In this document: piece by piece, positions 32,228-40,876 of the stretch
Layout: every line of letters begins with the position of its first letter
How positions within the stretch are numbered: the stretch's first letter is position 1
DNA from: Anaerorudis cellulosivorans
Lineage (GTDB): Bacteria > Bacteroidota > Bacteroidia > Bacteroidales > Dysgonomonadaceae
NCBI RefSeq assembly: GCF_025943985.1
Contig: NZ_JAPCWE010000006.1
Location: forward strand, 62,001 to 126,000
Reading direction: 5' to 3'
Length of the DNA stretch: 64,000 nt
Program-made: the position numbers and the translations under genes
The notes under the pieces: generated by a model
The model's database searches: none
What the model saw: the letters and a program-made list of their open reading frames with translations, nothing else
Told to the model about the DNA's origin: nothing

Positions 32228-33331
32228 ATGTCACTTCAATGTGGAATTATAGGTCTTCCTAATGTAGGAAAATCTACACTTTTCAATTGTTTGTCGAATG
32301 CCAAAGCTCAGGCAGCCAATTTTCCATTTTGTACTATCGAACCCAATATCGGAGTTATCACTGTTCCTGATGAGCGATTAAATAAGTTGGCTGAACTTGT
32401 TCATCCGCAAAAAATCGTTCCGACAACTATTGAGATTGTCGATATTGCCGGATTAGTAAAAGGTGCGAGCAAAGGTGAAGGTCTCGGAAATAAATTTCTT
32501 TCCCATATTCGTGAAACGGATGCTATTATTCATGTATTGCGTTGTTTTGATGATGAAAATGTCAGCCATATGGATGGAGTGGTGGATCCTGTTCGTGATA
32601 AAGAAATCGTTGATACGGAATTGCTATTGAAAGACCTCGAAACGATTGAATCGAGAATAAATAAAGTTGAAAAACAAGCTAAAACAGGAGGGGAAAAAGA
32701 TGCTAAAGTTGCTTTTGAGGTTTATCGTAAAATTAAAGAGTCATTATTACGCGGTGAACCGGCTCGTACCGTAAATTTCGAAACGAAAGACGAAGAAAAG
32801 ATTGCACACGATTTATTTTTACTTACGGCAAAGCCGGTGCTTTATGTGTGTAATGTGGATGAGTCTGCAGCAATTACGGGAAATGCGTATGTAGATACTT
32901 TTAAGAAAGCCGTGGAGAATGAAAATGCTGAGGTTTTGGTAGTAGCTGCCAAGATAGAGTCGGAGATAGCCGAATTGGATACATATGAAGACAGACAGCT
33001 TTTTTTATCGGAATTAGGATTGGAAGAATCCGGTGTAAATCGTTTGATTAAAGCGGCTTATAGACTTTTAAATTTACAAACTTTTTTTACCGCCGGCCCT
33101 CAGGAAGTTCGTGCATGGACATTTCATAAAGGATGGAAGGCACCGCAGTGTGCCGGTGTAATCCATTCCGATTTCGAAAAAGGTTTTATACGAGCTGAGG
33201 TAATAAAATATGACGACTATATTGCTTATAAATCAGAGACTGCTGTGAAAGAAGCAGGAAAAATGTATATAGAGGGAAAGGATTATATAGTTGAAGATGG
33301 TGATGTTATGCATTTTCGGTTTAATGTATAA
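32228..33331 (+). CDS. ychF: Redox-regulated ATPase/GTPase YchF (Obg family)
   Basis: Ribosome-associated P-loop NTPase. 367 residues: Walker [10 protein letters not shown] near residue 9, switch region [20 protein letters not shown], the NVDE variant of the NKxD motif, a coiled-coil insertion, and a C-terminal TGS-like domain ([21 protein letters not shown]). The NVDE-type G4 motif is what makes YchF/OLA1 prefer ATP over GTP. Ends 3 bp before the convergent radical SAM gene. Confidence 0.95.
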   Translation: MSLQCGIIGLPNVGKSTLFNCLSNAKAQAANFPFCTIEPNIGVITVPDERLNKLAELVHPQKIVPTTIEIVDIAGLVKGASKGEGLGNKFLSHIRETDAIIHVLRCFDDENVSHMDGVVDPVRDKEIVDTELLLKDLETIESRINKVEKQAKTGGEKDAKVAFEVYRKIKESLLRGEPARTVNFETKDEEKIAHDLFLLTAKPVLYVCNVDESAAITGNAYVDTFKKAVENENAEVLVVAAKIESEIAELDTYEDRQLFLSELGLEESGVNRLIKAAYRLLNLQTFFTAGPQEVRAWTFHKGWKAPQCAGVIHSDFEKGFIRAEVIKYDDYIAYKSETAVKEAGKMYIEGKDYIVEDGDVMHFRFNV

Positions 33332-33334
33332 TCA

Positions 33335-34114
33335 TTATCCTGCAACATTTGTTTTTATTCCCAGTTGTTTTACTCTTTCTGCGATTTTCTTTAGATCTTC
33401 AAGAGGGACTTTTTTAAGCTGTTTCGTCGGTGTTTGCCGATCAATGGTATAAATCATTACCTCGCGTGGGTTCATCTCTCTAACGAGCTCTAACCATGCC
33501 GAAACTTCTTTTTCTGTTGTATTATCAATCTTGTTGCCCTCAAATTCACCTCGAAGAAACATGGTTTGGAGAATAAAGTTTCCATTAAACTTTTTATATA
33601 ATTCTACTTGCTTTGATACACTATATTGAGGTGAATTTGGTCTATCGATAATTCTGACGGTTGCATCAAAGGCTGAGTCGAGTTTCAGAATGGGTTCATC
33701 AACTTTTTTTAGTGCATCAAATACCTTTGTTTTAGTGAGATGCATACCATTTGATAAAACACTGATTTTTACGGTAGGGTAGTAAAGGTTGCGCAAAAAC
33801 AGGGTATCTTCTATTATTTCGGCGAATTTCGGATGCAAGGTGGGTTCCCCATTTCCCGCAAAAGTAATAACGTCGAGTTTTGCGTTTTCTTTACGTAATG
33901 ATTGCAATTTATCTTCCAGCGCTGCTTTTATATTTTCTCTTTCAGGTAAATGTGTATTGGTGCGGAAATCTTTATTGAATCCGCATTCACAATAAATACA
34001 ATCGAATGAGCATAATTTACCGTCATACGGCAAAAGGTTTATTCCTAACGAAATTCCCAATCTTCTGCTGTGAACGGGACCATATACAATTTCATGAAAT
34101 AAAATCGTTGACAT
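33335..34114 (-). CDS. Radical SAM protein (COG0731-like)
   Basis: 259-residue radical SAM enzyme. The cluster motif is CSFDCIYC (CxxxCxxC) in the N-terminal part, preceded by the characteristic VYGPVHSRRLGISLGINLLP, and followed by TFAGNGEPTLHP, the GGEPT-like SAM-binding segment. This family is widespread in Bacteroidetes and related by fold to wybutosine-type enzymes; the reaction is unknown. I place the start at the ATG giving MSTILFHEIVYGP; ATGs at 34120 and 34135 are alternatives, the latter overlapping the next gene. Confidence 0.85.
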   Translation of the reverse strand: MSTILFHEIVYGPVHSRRLGISLGINLLPYDGKLCSFDCIYCECGFNKDFRTNTHLPERENIKAALEDKLQSLRKENAKLDVITFAGNGEPTLHPKFAEIIEDTLFLRNLYYPTVKISVLSNGMHLTKTKVFDALKKVDEPILKLDSAFDATVRIIDRPNSPQYSVSKQVELYKKFNGNFILQTMFLRGEFEGNKIDNTTEKEVSAWLELVREMNPREVMIYTIDRQTPTKQLKKVPLEDLKKIAERVKQLGIKTNVAG

Positions 34115-34125
34115 ATACATTTTTT

Positions 34126-34578
34126 TTAAAACCACGAAAAAAGTTGTTCTGTTCCGAATCCGACTACGATATATCGTAAAAATTTACCCATCGTCATCGA
34201 AATAGCTACTTTCCATAAATTAGCCCTCATGAAGCCTAATGCAACAATTATGGCATCTCCTACGGCAGGAACAAAAGCAAAAAACCCCATTATGGATCCC
34301 TTACCTTGAAGCCATTGTTGCGTTTTGTCGATTTTTTCTTTTTTTATACCGAAATATTTTTCGATCCATTCCGTTTTTCCCAGTGATCCTACCCAATAAG
34401 CTGTCAATCCTCCAAGCGTATTGCCCAAGGTTGCTATGAAAATGCATGTCCATATATCCAATCCTGCTGCAATCAATCCTGCGAATACGACTTCAGAACT
34501 GAATGGCAATACTGTGGCTGCCAAAAAAGAAGCGATAAACAATCCGATATATCCCCAATTTAATAAGAATTCGATCAT
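34126..34578 (-). CDS. YqaA-like (DedA/SNARE-associated) membrane protein
   Basis: 150-residue polytopic membrane protein with the family features LPFSSEVVFAGLIAAG near residues 25-40, a loop with GNTLGGLTAYWVGSLG, and FFAFVPAVGDAIIVALGFMR in the second half. Members are the short YqaA branch of the DedA (VTT-domain) superfamily, thought to act in lipid or membrane homeostasis. Sits between polA and the radical SAM gene on the same strand; function uncertain. Confidence 0.85.
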   Translation of the reverse strand: MIEFLLNWGYIGLFIASFLAATVLPFSSEVVFAGLIAAGLDIWTCIFIATLGNTLGGLTAYWVGSLGKTEWIEKYFGIKKEKIDKTQQWLQGKGSIMGFFAFVPAVGDAIIVALGFMRANLWKVAISMTMGKFLRYIVVGFGTEQLFSWF

Positions 34579-34648
34579 AGATGATTTTGTCTATTTTCGT
34601 GAATACACTTTTTTGCTTATGGACATTTTTTTATTTTCACTGGTAGTA

Positions 34649-37441
34649 TCAGTGAGCTTCCAGCCAATTTGCACCGTTGTTACAATCGGTTTTAAGAGGA
34701 ACGATGAGGGGATAGGCGTTTTCCATTTCATAAACGACTATTTTTTTTACTTCTTCCAATTCGTTCATCGGGACATTGAAATCCAGCTCATCATGAACCT
34801 GCAGAATCATTTTAGACTGATAGCCTCCATCAGTAAGACATTTATGAATTCTGTTCATGGCTACTTTGATAATATCGGCTGCACTTCCTTGTATGGGAGC
34901 ATTTATTGCATTTCGTTCGGCATATCCGCGCACTACGGCATTCTGAGAATTGATATCCGGCAAAAAGCGTTTTCGTCCGAAAATAGTTTCAACATAACCT
35001 TGTTCTCTTGCTCTGGCAATACTTTCGTCAATGTAGCGTTTAACGTCAGGAAATGTCTCAAAGTATTCGTCTATTAATTTTTTTGCTTCATTTCGAGGGA
35101 TTCCCAATCGTTCGGATAAGCCGAATGGGGTGATACCGTAAATTATTCCGAAATTGGCTGTTTTTGCTTTTCGTCGCATATCGGGGGTAACACTTTCAAT
35201 AGGAATTTTGAATATTTTTGATGCTGTTGCCGCATGAATGTCTTGTCCTTTATTGAATGCTTCCACCATATTTTTGTCTTTACTCAGATGGGCCATAATG
35301 CGTAGTTCGATTTGCGAATAATCAGCCGAAAGAAACGTACATCCTTCATCCGGAATAAATACTTTGCGAATTTCTTTTCCTCGCTCGTCGCGGATTGGAA
35401 TATTTTGGAGATTGGGATTACTGGAACTTAATCGGCCGGTCGAAGTTATGGTTTGATTAAACGAAGTATGAATTTTTCCCGTTTTAGGATTGATGAGCTG
35501 GGGAAAGGTTTCGATATATGTACTGAGAAGTTTTTTAAGACTACGTTGTTCCAAGATTTTTTCGATAATGGGGTGTTTGGATCGAAGTTTTTCTAGTTCT
35601 TCTTCACTTGTGCTGTACTGTCCTGTTCTTGTTTTTTTTGGGTTATCGATAATTTTCAATCGATCAAAAAGTACTTCTCCTATTTGTTTTGGTGAATTAA
35701 CGTTGAACTCAATACCGGCCATTTCTATGATTTCTTTTTCGATTTGCTTCATTTCTTTTCTGAATTCTTCGGCTAATTGTTCCAATGCATTTAGATCTAG
35801 TCTGACCCCGGTCCACTCCATGTCTGCCAGCACATAAATAAGCGGGGATTCAATTTCATTAAAAAGTTTTTCAAGGTTGTTCTCACGGAGTTCTTTTTCG
35901 AGAATATTTTTCAGCTTCAGCGTAATATCGGCATCTTCTGCTGAGTATTCACAGACGATTTCGTGATCGATATTCCGCATATTTTTTTGATTTTTTCCTT
36001 TTGGCCCAATTAGTTCATCAATATGGATGGTTTTATAATTCATATAAATTTTAGCCATATAATCCATACCATGTGGTATTTCGGGATTAATAAGGTAATG
36101 GGCAATCATTGTATCAAATAGTGGTCCTTTTACCCGGATATCGTAATTACGCAATTCCAGAATATCGTATTTTATATTTTGTCCAATTTTTTCAATTTTC
36201 TCATTTTCAAAAAATGGTCTGAAAATATCTACTTGCTGTTGTGCTTTTTTCTGATCGGCATCGATGGGTACGTAGAATGCTTCACCTTCTTTATATGCAA
36301 ATGATATCCCAACCAGTTCGCTTATGAGTGGGTCCATACCTGTTGTTTCAGTATCGAAGCATACCGATTTTTGAGCACAAATTTTATTGCAAAGTTCTGT
36401 TAGTTCTTTTTCGTTCTTTACTATTCGGTAAGTATGCTGTGTTGTACGAATATCGGAAACATTATTTGAAGGGGTGAGTGCTTCCGTTATATGATTTTCG
36501 CTTTTTGTCGCTCCTTCTTCGAAAAGTACGCCTTGAACGGGTTTTTTCGTTTCATTTTGTGAAGTTTCGTTTTTAATTACTCGTGTTAACAATGTTCTGA
36601 ATTCTAATTCTTCAAAAATTTTTTTCAGTGCATTTTCATCGATTTCTTTTCGTTCGAAATCTTCGATTTTTACTTCAACAGGTACATCGGTTTTAATGGT
36701 AGCAAGAAATTTTGAGAAAAGAATCTGATCCTTGTATTCTTCAATTTTATTTTTTATAGATCCTTTCAGTTTATCGGTGTTTTCAAGGAGATTTTCTACT
36801 GAACCAAATTCTTTGAGCAGTTTTTCTGCTGTTTTGGGACCTATTCCCGGACATCCGGGGATATTATCGGAAGCATCTCCCATTAATGCTAATAGATCGG
36901 TCATTTGCATAGGGTGGGAGAGCGAATATTTTTCCATTACTTTTTTCTTGTCAAGAATATCGAAATCGTTGCTCCCATATCTGGGTTTGTATATAAATAT
37001 TCCGTCATCGACAATTTGTGCATAATCTTTATCGGGAGTCATCATATATACTTCTATTCCTTGTGCTGCCATTTTTTTCGCAATGGTTGCGATTACATCG
37101 TCTGCCTCATATCCGGGGATTTCCAATATAGGGATATTGTAGGCTTTTAGAATTTCTTTAATTATAGGAATTGATGCTTTTATATCTTCAGGAGTCGCTT
37201 CGCGTTGTGCTTTATATTCTTCGTATTCTGTATGTCGGAAACTCGGTGTGGGTGAATCAAATACAACCGCAATGTGTGTAGGATTTTCTTTTCTCAATAT
37301 TTCTTCCAGTGTATTAACAAAACCGAATATAGCCGAAGTATTTTGTCCTTTGGAGTTTATTCGCGGATTTTTGATGAATGCATAGTATGCCCTGTATATA
37401 AGCGCATATGCATCGAGGAGAAATAACTTGTTATTATTCAT
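34649..37441 (-). CDS. polA: DNA polymerase I
   Basis: 930-residue replication/repair polymerase. N-terminal 5'-3' exonuclease (YALIYRAYYAF; PGYEADDVIATIA; LMGDASDNIPGCPGIGPKTA), a central 3'-5' proofreading domain that looks active (CFDTETTGMDP with D and E intact), and a C-terminal polymerase domain (SADYSQIELRIMAHLS; RRKAKTANFGIIYGITPFGL; QVHDELDFNV). Start at the ATG giving MNNNKLFLLDAYAL, close to the divergent prenyl-transferase promoter. Ordinary length for the family. Confidence 0.96.
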   Translation of the reverse strand: MNNNKLFLLDAYALIYRAYYAFIKNPRINSKGQNTSAIFGFVNTLEEILRKENPTHIAVVFDSPTPSFRHTEYEEYKAQREATPEDIKASIPIIKEILKAYNIPILEIPGYEADDVIATIAKKMAAQGIEVYMMTPDKDYAQIVDDGIFIYKPRYGSNDFDILDKKKVMEKYSLSHPMQMTDLLALMGDASDNIPGCPGIGPKTAEKLLKEFGSVENLLENTDKLKGSIKNKIEEYKDQILFSKFLATIKTDVPVEVKIEDFERKEIDENALKKIFEELEFRTLLTRVIKNETSQNETKKPVQGVLFEEGATKSENHITEALTPSNNVSDIRTTQHTYRIVKNEKELTELCNKICAQKSVCFDTETTGMDPLISELVGISFAYKEGEAFYVPIDADQKKAQQQVDIFRPFFENEKIEKIGQNIKYDILELRNYDIRVKGPLFDTMIAHYLINPEIPHGMDYMAKIYMNYKTIHIDELIGPKGKNQKNMRNIDHEIVCEYSAEDADITLKLKNILEKELRENNLEKLFNEIESPLIYVLADMEWTGVRLDLNALEQLAEEFRKEMKQIEKEIIEMAGIEFNVNSPKQIGEVLFDRLKIIDNPKKTRTGQYSTSEEELEKLRSKHPIIEKILEQRSLKKLLSTYIETFPQLINPKTGKIHTSFNQTITSTGRLSSSNPNLQNIPIRDERGKEIRKVFIPDEGCTFLSADYSQIELRIMAHLSKDKNMVEAFNKGQDIHAATASKIFKIPIESVTPDMRRKAKTANFGIIYGITPFGLSERLGIPRNEAKKLIDEYFETFPDVKRYIDESIARAREQGYVETIFGRKRFLPDINSQNAVVRGYAERNAINAPIQGSAADIIKVAMNRIHKCLTDGGYQSKMILQVHDELDFNVPMNELEEVKKIVVYEMENAYPLIVPLKTDCNNGANWLEAH

Positions 37442-37484
37442 ATTAAAAATTCTTTTCAAGAGACTGTAAAGTTACAAATAAATG

Positions 37485-37515
37485 TTGCTCCAAAGGGAAT
37501 AATTTCTAATTTTGT
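37485..37515 (+). promoter_or_regulatory. Bacteroidetes-type promoter for the prenyl transferase gene
   Basis: Minus-33 TTG at 37485-37487 and minus-7 TAATTTTG (TAnnTTTG) at 37508-37515 separated by 20 bp, the best complete promoter in the window. It lies within the first part of a longer open frame and therefore helps to set the start of the gene at 37533. Confidence 0.65.
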
Positions 37516-37532
37516 ATTGTAAGATGGAAGGT

Positions 37533-38507
37533 ATGAATCAAAATCAAGTAGTCAACGATTTTCTACGAGAAGAATTATCTCAATTCAATATATATTTAAA
37601 ACGTTCTATTCGGAATGACAATCCTCGTATATCGACAATCGTTGATTATATGTTCCGAACAGAGGGGAAGCATATTCGTCCTGTATTGGTTTTTCTTACT
37701 GCAAAGGCTTGCGGTAAGATTTCGGATGCGACATATCATGGGGCTGTCACGGTTGAATTGTTACATATGGCAACTTTAATTCATGATGATGTGGTCGACG
37801 AATCCAAAATTCGTCGTCGTCAGCCATCTGTGAATGCGGTTTTTGATAATAGACGTGCAGTGTTGGTAGGTGATTACTTTTTATCGTCTGCCTTACGTGA
37901 AAGCATAAAAACTCAACACCATGAAATTATTGAAATTATTGCAGAATTAGGTCTAAAACTGGCTGAAGGTGAGTTAAATCAATATGCTATGGCGAATGAT
38001 TTTTTGATCGATGAATCCGAATATTTTCGCGTAATCAACAATAAAACAGCTTCTTTATTGGAAGCCTGTACCAAAATAGGAGCTATCACCGGCGGAGCTG
38101 ATAGAATTACCATTGATATGTTTGCTCTTTTTGGCAAGTATTTGGGTATTTGTTTTCAGATTATGGACGATATTTTTGATTATTTCAATGCAGATATTGG
38201 TAAACCTACCGGCAATGATATTCGTGAAGGAAAGATCACTTTACCGTTGATTTATGCATTTCGACACGCTCCTGAAAATGTTTCACGTAATATGTTCGAT
38301 ATTGTTGTCAATCAAGATTATTCATTGCAAAATATCGATCAATTGATCGGGTTTGCTAAAGAGTACGGAGGTGTTGAATATGCCTATCAAAAAATCGACG
38401 AATATTTACTCAAAGCAAAAGAAACAATTGCGAATTTTTCATTCAACGATGAATCGAAATTGCTCATAAATCAATTGTTACTCTATTTAAGAGATAGGCA
38501 TTACTAA
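37533..38507 (+). CDS. Trans-isoprenyl diphosphate synthase (octaprenyl type)
   Basis: 324-residue polyprenyl synthetase making the long side chain of menaquinone or undecaprenyl-type precursors from farnesyl and isopentenyl diphosphate. First aspartate-rich motif LIHDDVVDESKIRRRQP, second motif QIMDDIFDYF, and the GKPTGNDIREGK loop. I use the ATG at 37533 (MNQNQVVNDF); the ATG at 37524 is too close to the expected transcription start. Small residues before the first DDxxD suggest a long-chain product, but exact length is not predictable by eye. Confidence 0.9.
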   Translation: MNQNQVVNDFLREELSQFNIYLKRSIRNDNPRISTIVDYMFRTEGKHIRPVLVFLTAKACGKISDATYHGAVTVELLHMATLIHDDVVDESKIRRRQPSVNAVFDNRRAVLVGDYFLSSALRESIKTQHHEIIEIIAELGLKLAEGELNQYAMANDFLIDESEYFRVINNKTASLLEACTKIGAITGGADRITIDMFALFGKYLGICFQIMDDIFDYFNADIGKPTGNDIREGKITLPLIYAFRHAPENVSRNMFDIVVNQDYSLQNIDQLIGFAKEYGGVEYAYQKIDEYLLKAKETIANFSFNDESKLLINQLLLYLRDRHY

Positions 38508-38526
38508 ATATATCTTATTGATTAAT

Positions 38527-38564
38527 AAAAAAAGACATTCATCTGCAGATGAATGTCTTTTTTT
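38527..38564. terminator. Bidirectional terminator, perfect palindrome
   Basis: A perfect inverted repeat centred on CTGCAG at 38543-38548: arms AGACATTCAT / ATGAATGTCT flanked by A-run on the left and T-run on the right, so it works in both directions. It separates the convergent prenyl-transferase and Hsp20 genes (70-bp gap). Confidence 0.9.
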
Positions 38565-38577
38565 TCAAGAAAAGCAA

Positions 38578-39018
38578 TTATTTAATATCGATTACTTTTT
38601 CTTTCTTAGCTTCTTCCTTACTTTCTTTTGTTTTTGGTATAGTAATGTGTAAAACACCATTTTCAGTTTTAGCTGAAATTTTGTCTTTATCTACATTGTC
38701 GGGTAGCAACAATGTTCTCAAGAAGTTAGTGTAAGAAAATTCACGTCTTAAATAATTGCCTTTCTTGTCTTTTTCTTCGGTTTCTTCTTTCTTTTCAAAC
38801 GAGATCTGGAGTTGATCATCGTCAACAATCTTGATTTTGAAATCATCTTTCGTTAATCCCGGTGCAGCAACTTCTACCAAAAATTCATTATCGTTTTCGA
38901 TAATGTTAATTGCCGGAACTCTTGCGTTTACCGATTCTAACCATTCATTCCCGAAAAAGTCGTTGAAAATACTCGGGATGCTTGGTAACCAATTTTCAAT
39001 TCTTCTGGTAGGTAACAT
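38578..39018 (-). CDS. Small heat-shock protein, Hsp20/alpha-crystallin family
   Basis: 146-residue ATP-independent chaperone. N-terminal arm with NWLPSIPSIFNDFFGNEW, an alpha-crystallin domain (about 40-130; EFLVEVAAPGLTKDDFKIKI; AKTENGVLHITIPK), and a lysine-rich C-terminal tail ending VIDIK, the IxI-type tail motif. The start at 39018 is preceded by a strong AAAGGAG ribosome binding site (39028-39034); the start eight codons upstream would place that site inside the gene. A rare clear Shine-Dalgarno for this genome. Confidence 0.93.
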   Translation of the reverse strand: MLPTRRIENWLPSIPSIFNDFFGNEWLESVNARVPAINIIENDNEFLVEVAAPGLTKDDFKIKIVDDDQLQISFEKKEETEEKDKKGNYLRREFSYTNFLRTLLLPDNVDKDKISAKTENGVLHITIPKTKESKEEAKKEKVIDIK

Positions 39019-39186
39019 AGCTTTTTTCTCCTTTCTTTTCATGTTTATTATTTTATTTTATTTGCGATGTGTATTAATCGCTTCGCATTATGTATAACAA
39101 AATATATGCCAATTTGTTTTTGTCGATTTTGCGTATTGTTGAATTTTCCGGTTTGCTGTGTTACTTTAACTGGGAATGCGATAAAT

Positions 39187-40056
39187 TTATTTATTGATTT
39201 TATCTACTAATATATCCGCCAATTTGCTTGTGCCAATTCTGAATAATTCTTTGTTGCACCATTCATTGCCCAATATGGTTTTTACAATTGTGTAATATTT
39301 TACGGAATCTTCTATGGTGGATATTCCTCCTGAAGCTTTGAATCCAACTCTCTCTTTTGTTTTGTCATAATATGACTTTATGGCAGTACATATGAGATAT
39401 GCCGCTTCAGGAGTAGCTCCTTTATATCCTTTTCCCGTTGATGTTTTTATGAAATCTGCTCCTGAATATAGGGCAAGAATCGATGCTTTATAGATATTCT
39501 TTGCCGACTCTAAAGCACCTGTTTCAAGAATAGTTTTCATACGTGCTTCATGACAGGCGAATTTGATTTCGGTTAATTCATCGCACATTTCTTCGTATTC
39601 TTCGTTTAAAAATAGCCCTACATTGATGGGTATGTCAATTTCGTCTGCTCCTTGAGCTACTGCGAGAGCTGCTTCGGCAATTTTTACTTCCGTAAATGTT
39701 TGTCCGGAAGGAAATCCACCTGATACACATGCTATATTCACATTTGCAGTAAGAGCCTCTTTCACTGTTTCTACAAAATTTGGATATACACATATCGATG
39801 CAACATTATCGATTTCCGGATTCGAGCCTTCAAAATCATTCACCTTTTGTGTCAATTTCCATATATGTTCCTTTGTATCCGTTGTATTTAGTGAAGTCAG
39901 ATCAAGGCATGAGTAAAGGAGTTTGTAGGTATTCAGGTTGTCATTTTCTGCAAAATTTTCCGAAATAAGTTGGTTGACTTTTTCAGTTACCTGTTTGTCT
40001 GTCAAATCGAACGGATGATTTTGCAATGCTGTTTGATATTTACTTGGTATATGCAT
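39187..40056 (-). CDS. deoC: Deoxyribose-phosphate aldolase
   Basis: Class I aldolase splitting 2-deoxyribose 5-phosphate to glyceraldehyde 3-phosphate and acetaldehyde. 289 residues; the Schiff-base lysine lies in FIKTSTGKGYKGATPEAA and the second key lysine in RVGFKASGGI. The N-terminal 60 residues extend beyond the short bacterial form. Linked tightly to a MazG-like and a D-Tyr-tRNA deacylase gene upstream (11 bp), probably one operon running uvrC-dtd-mazG-deoC. Confidence 0.94.
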   Translation of the reverse strand: MHIPSKYQTALQNHPFDLTDKQVTEKVNQLISENFAENDNLNTYKLLYSCLDLTSLNTTDTKEHIWKLTQKVNDFEGSNPEIDNVASICVYPNFVETVKEALTANVNIACVSGGFPSGQTFTEVKIAEAALAVAQGADEIDIPINVGLFLNEEYEEMCDELTEIKFACHEARMKTILETGALESAKNIYKASILALYSGADFIKTSTGKGYKGATPEAAYLICTAIKSYYDKTKERVGFKASGGISTIEDSVKYYTIVKTILGNEWCNKELFRIGTSKLADILVDKINK

Positions 40057-40067
40057 GAAAACTGATT

Positions 40068-40421
40068 TTATATATTATTAATATTGTTATGTTTTGTATT
40101 TAATTTCTTATTTTCTTTGTGTCTTTTGGCATCTCTTTTTGTTTTTTTATCGATATTTTTTTGAAACGCCTCTTCTAAGTTAATACCTGTTTGGTTTGCC
40201 AGGCAGATCAGCACCCATAAAACATCTGCCATTTCATCTGCCAAATTATTTTCGAGATCCGTTTTTTTAAACGATTGTTCACCATATGTTCTGGCAATTA
40301 TGCGAGCAACCTCACCAACTTCTTCAGTCAATATAGCCATGTTGGTTAGTTCGCTAAAATAGCGTACTCCATATGTTTTAATCCATTTGTCAACTTCTAG
40401 TTGTGCTTCTTTTATTGTCAT
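40068..40421 (-). CDS. MazG-like nucleotide pyrophosphohydrolase
   Basis: 117-residue all-alpha NTP pyrophosphatase-like protein. Metal-binding EExGE in LTEEVGEVARIIAR (about 33-46) and EMADVLWVLICLANQ (EMxD) are visible. A strongly basic, asparagine-rich tail (KKTKRDAKRHKENKKLN) follows the domain. Start at 40421 (MTIKEAQLEVDKWI), 1 bp after the dtd stop; the longer frame would overlap dtd. House-cleaning of non-canonical nucleotides is the usual role; substrate unknown. Confidence 0.88.
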   Translation of the reverse strand: MTIKEAQLEVDKWIKTYGVRYFSELTNMAILTEEVGEVARIIARTYGEQSFKKTDLENNLADEMADVLWVLICLANQTGINLEEAFQKNIDKKTKRDAKRHKENKKLNTKHNNINNI

Positions 40422-40422
40422 T

Positions 40423-40875
40423 TCATTCTCGGTTTTTAGAATCGATCCATATGGTAACCGGTCCATCGTTAACTAGCGATACTGTCATATTTGCCCCAAA
40501 TATCCCTGTTTTTATTTCCTTATTCATCAATTGAGAAAGTTTTTCACAAAATTCTTCATAGATGGGTATCGAATGATTGGGTTTTGCTGCACGAATATAG
40601 GAAGGTCGATTCCCCTTTTTTGTACTTGCATGCAAGGTAAATTGCGAAACGACGAGAATTTCACCATCAATATCGATTACCGATTTGTTCATGATCCCCT
40701 TTTCATCATCAAATATACGCAGATTAACCGTTTTTTTGCATAAATAGTCTATATCTTTTTCGCTATCCGTATCTTCAATTCCTACAAATACTAATAATCC
40801 TTTTTCTATTCTGCTTTTTTCCTTTTGATCAACAGTCACGGATGCTTCCGTTACTCGCTGGATTAAAATACGCAT
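40423..40875 (-). CDS. dtd: D-aminoacyl-tRNA deacylase
   Basis: Removes D-amino acids (and Gly from tRNA-Ala) mischarged on tRNA. 150 residues; signature motifs VVSQFTLHASTKKGNRPSY (SQFTL) and the C-terminal NDGPVTIW (the cross-subunit Gly-cisPro-type NxGPVT motif) are both present. Tightly packed: 1 bp from uvrC and 1 bp from the mazG-like gene. Confidence 0.95.
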   Translation of the reverse strand: MRILIQRVTEASVTVDQKEKSRIEKGLLVFVGIEDTDSEKDIDYLCKKTVNLRIFDDEKGIMNKSVIDIDGEILVVSQFTLHASTKKGNRPSYIRAAKPNHSIPIYEEFCEKLSQLMNKEIKTGIFGANMTVSLVNDGPVTIWIDSKNRE

Positions 40876-40876
40876 T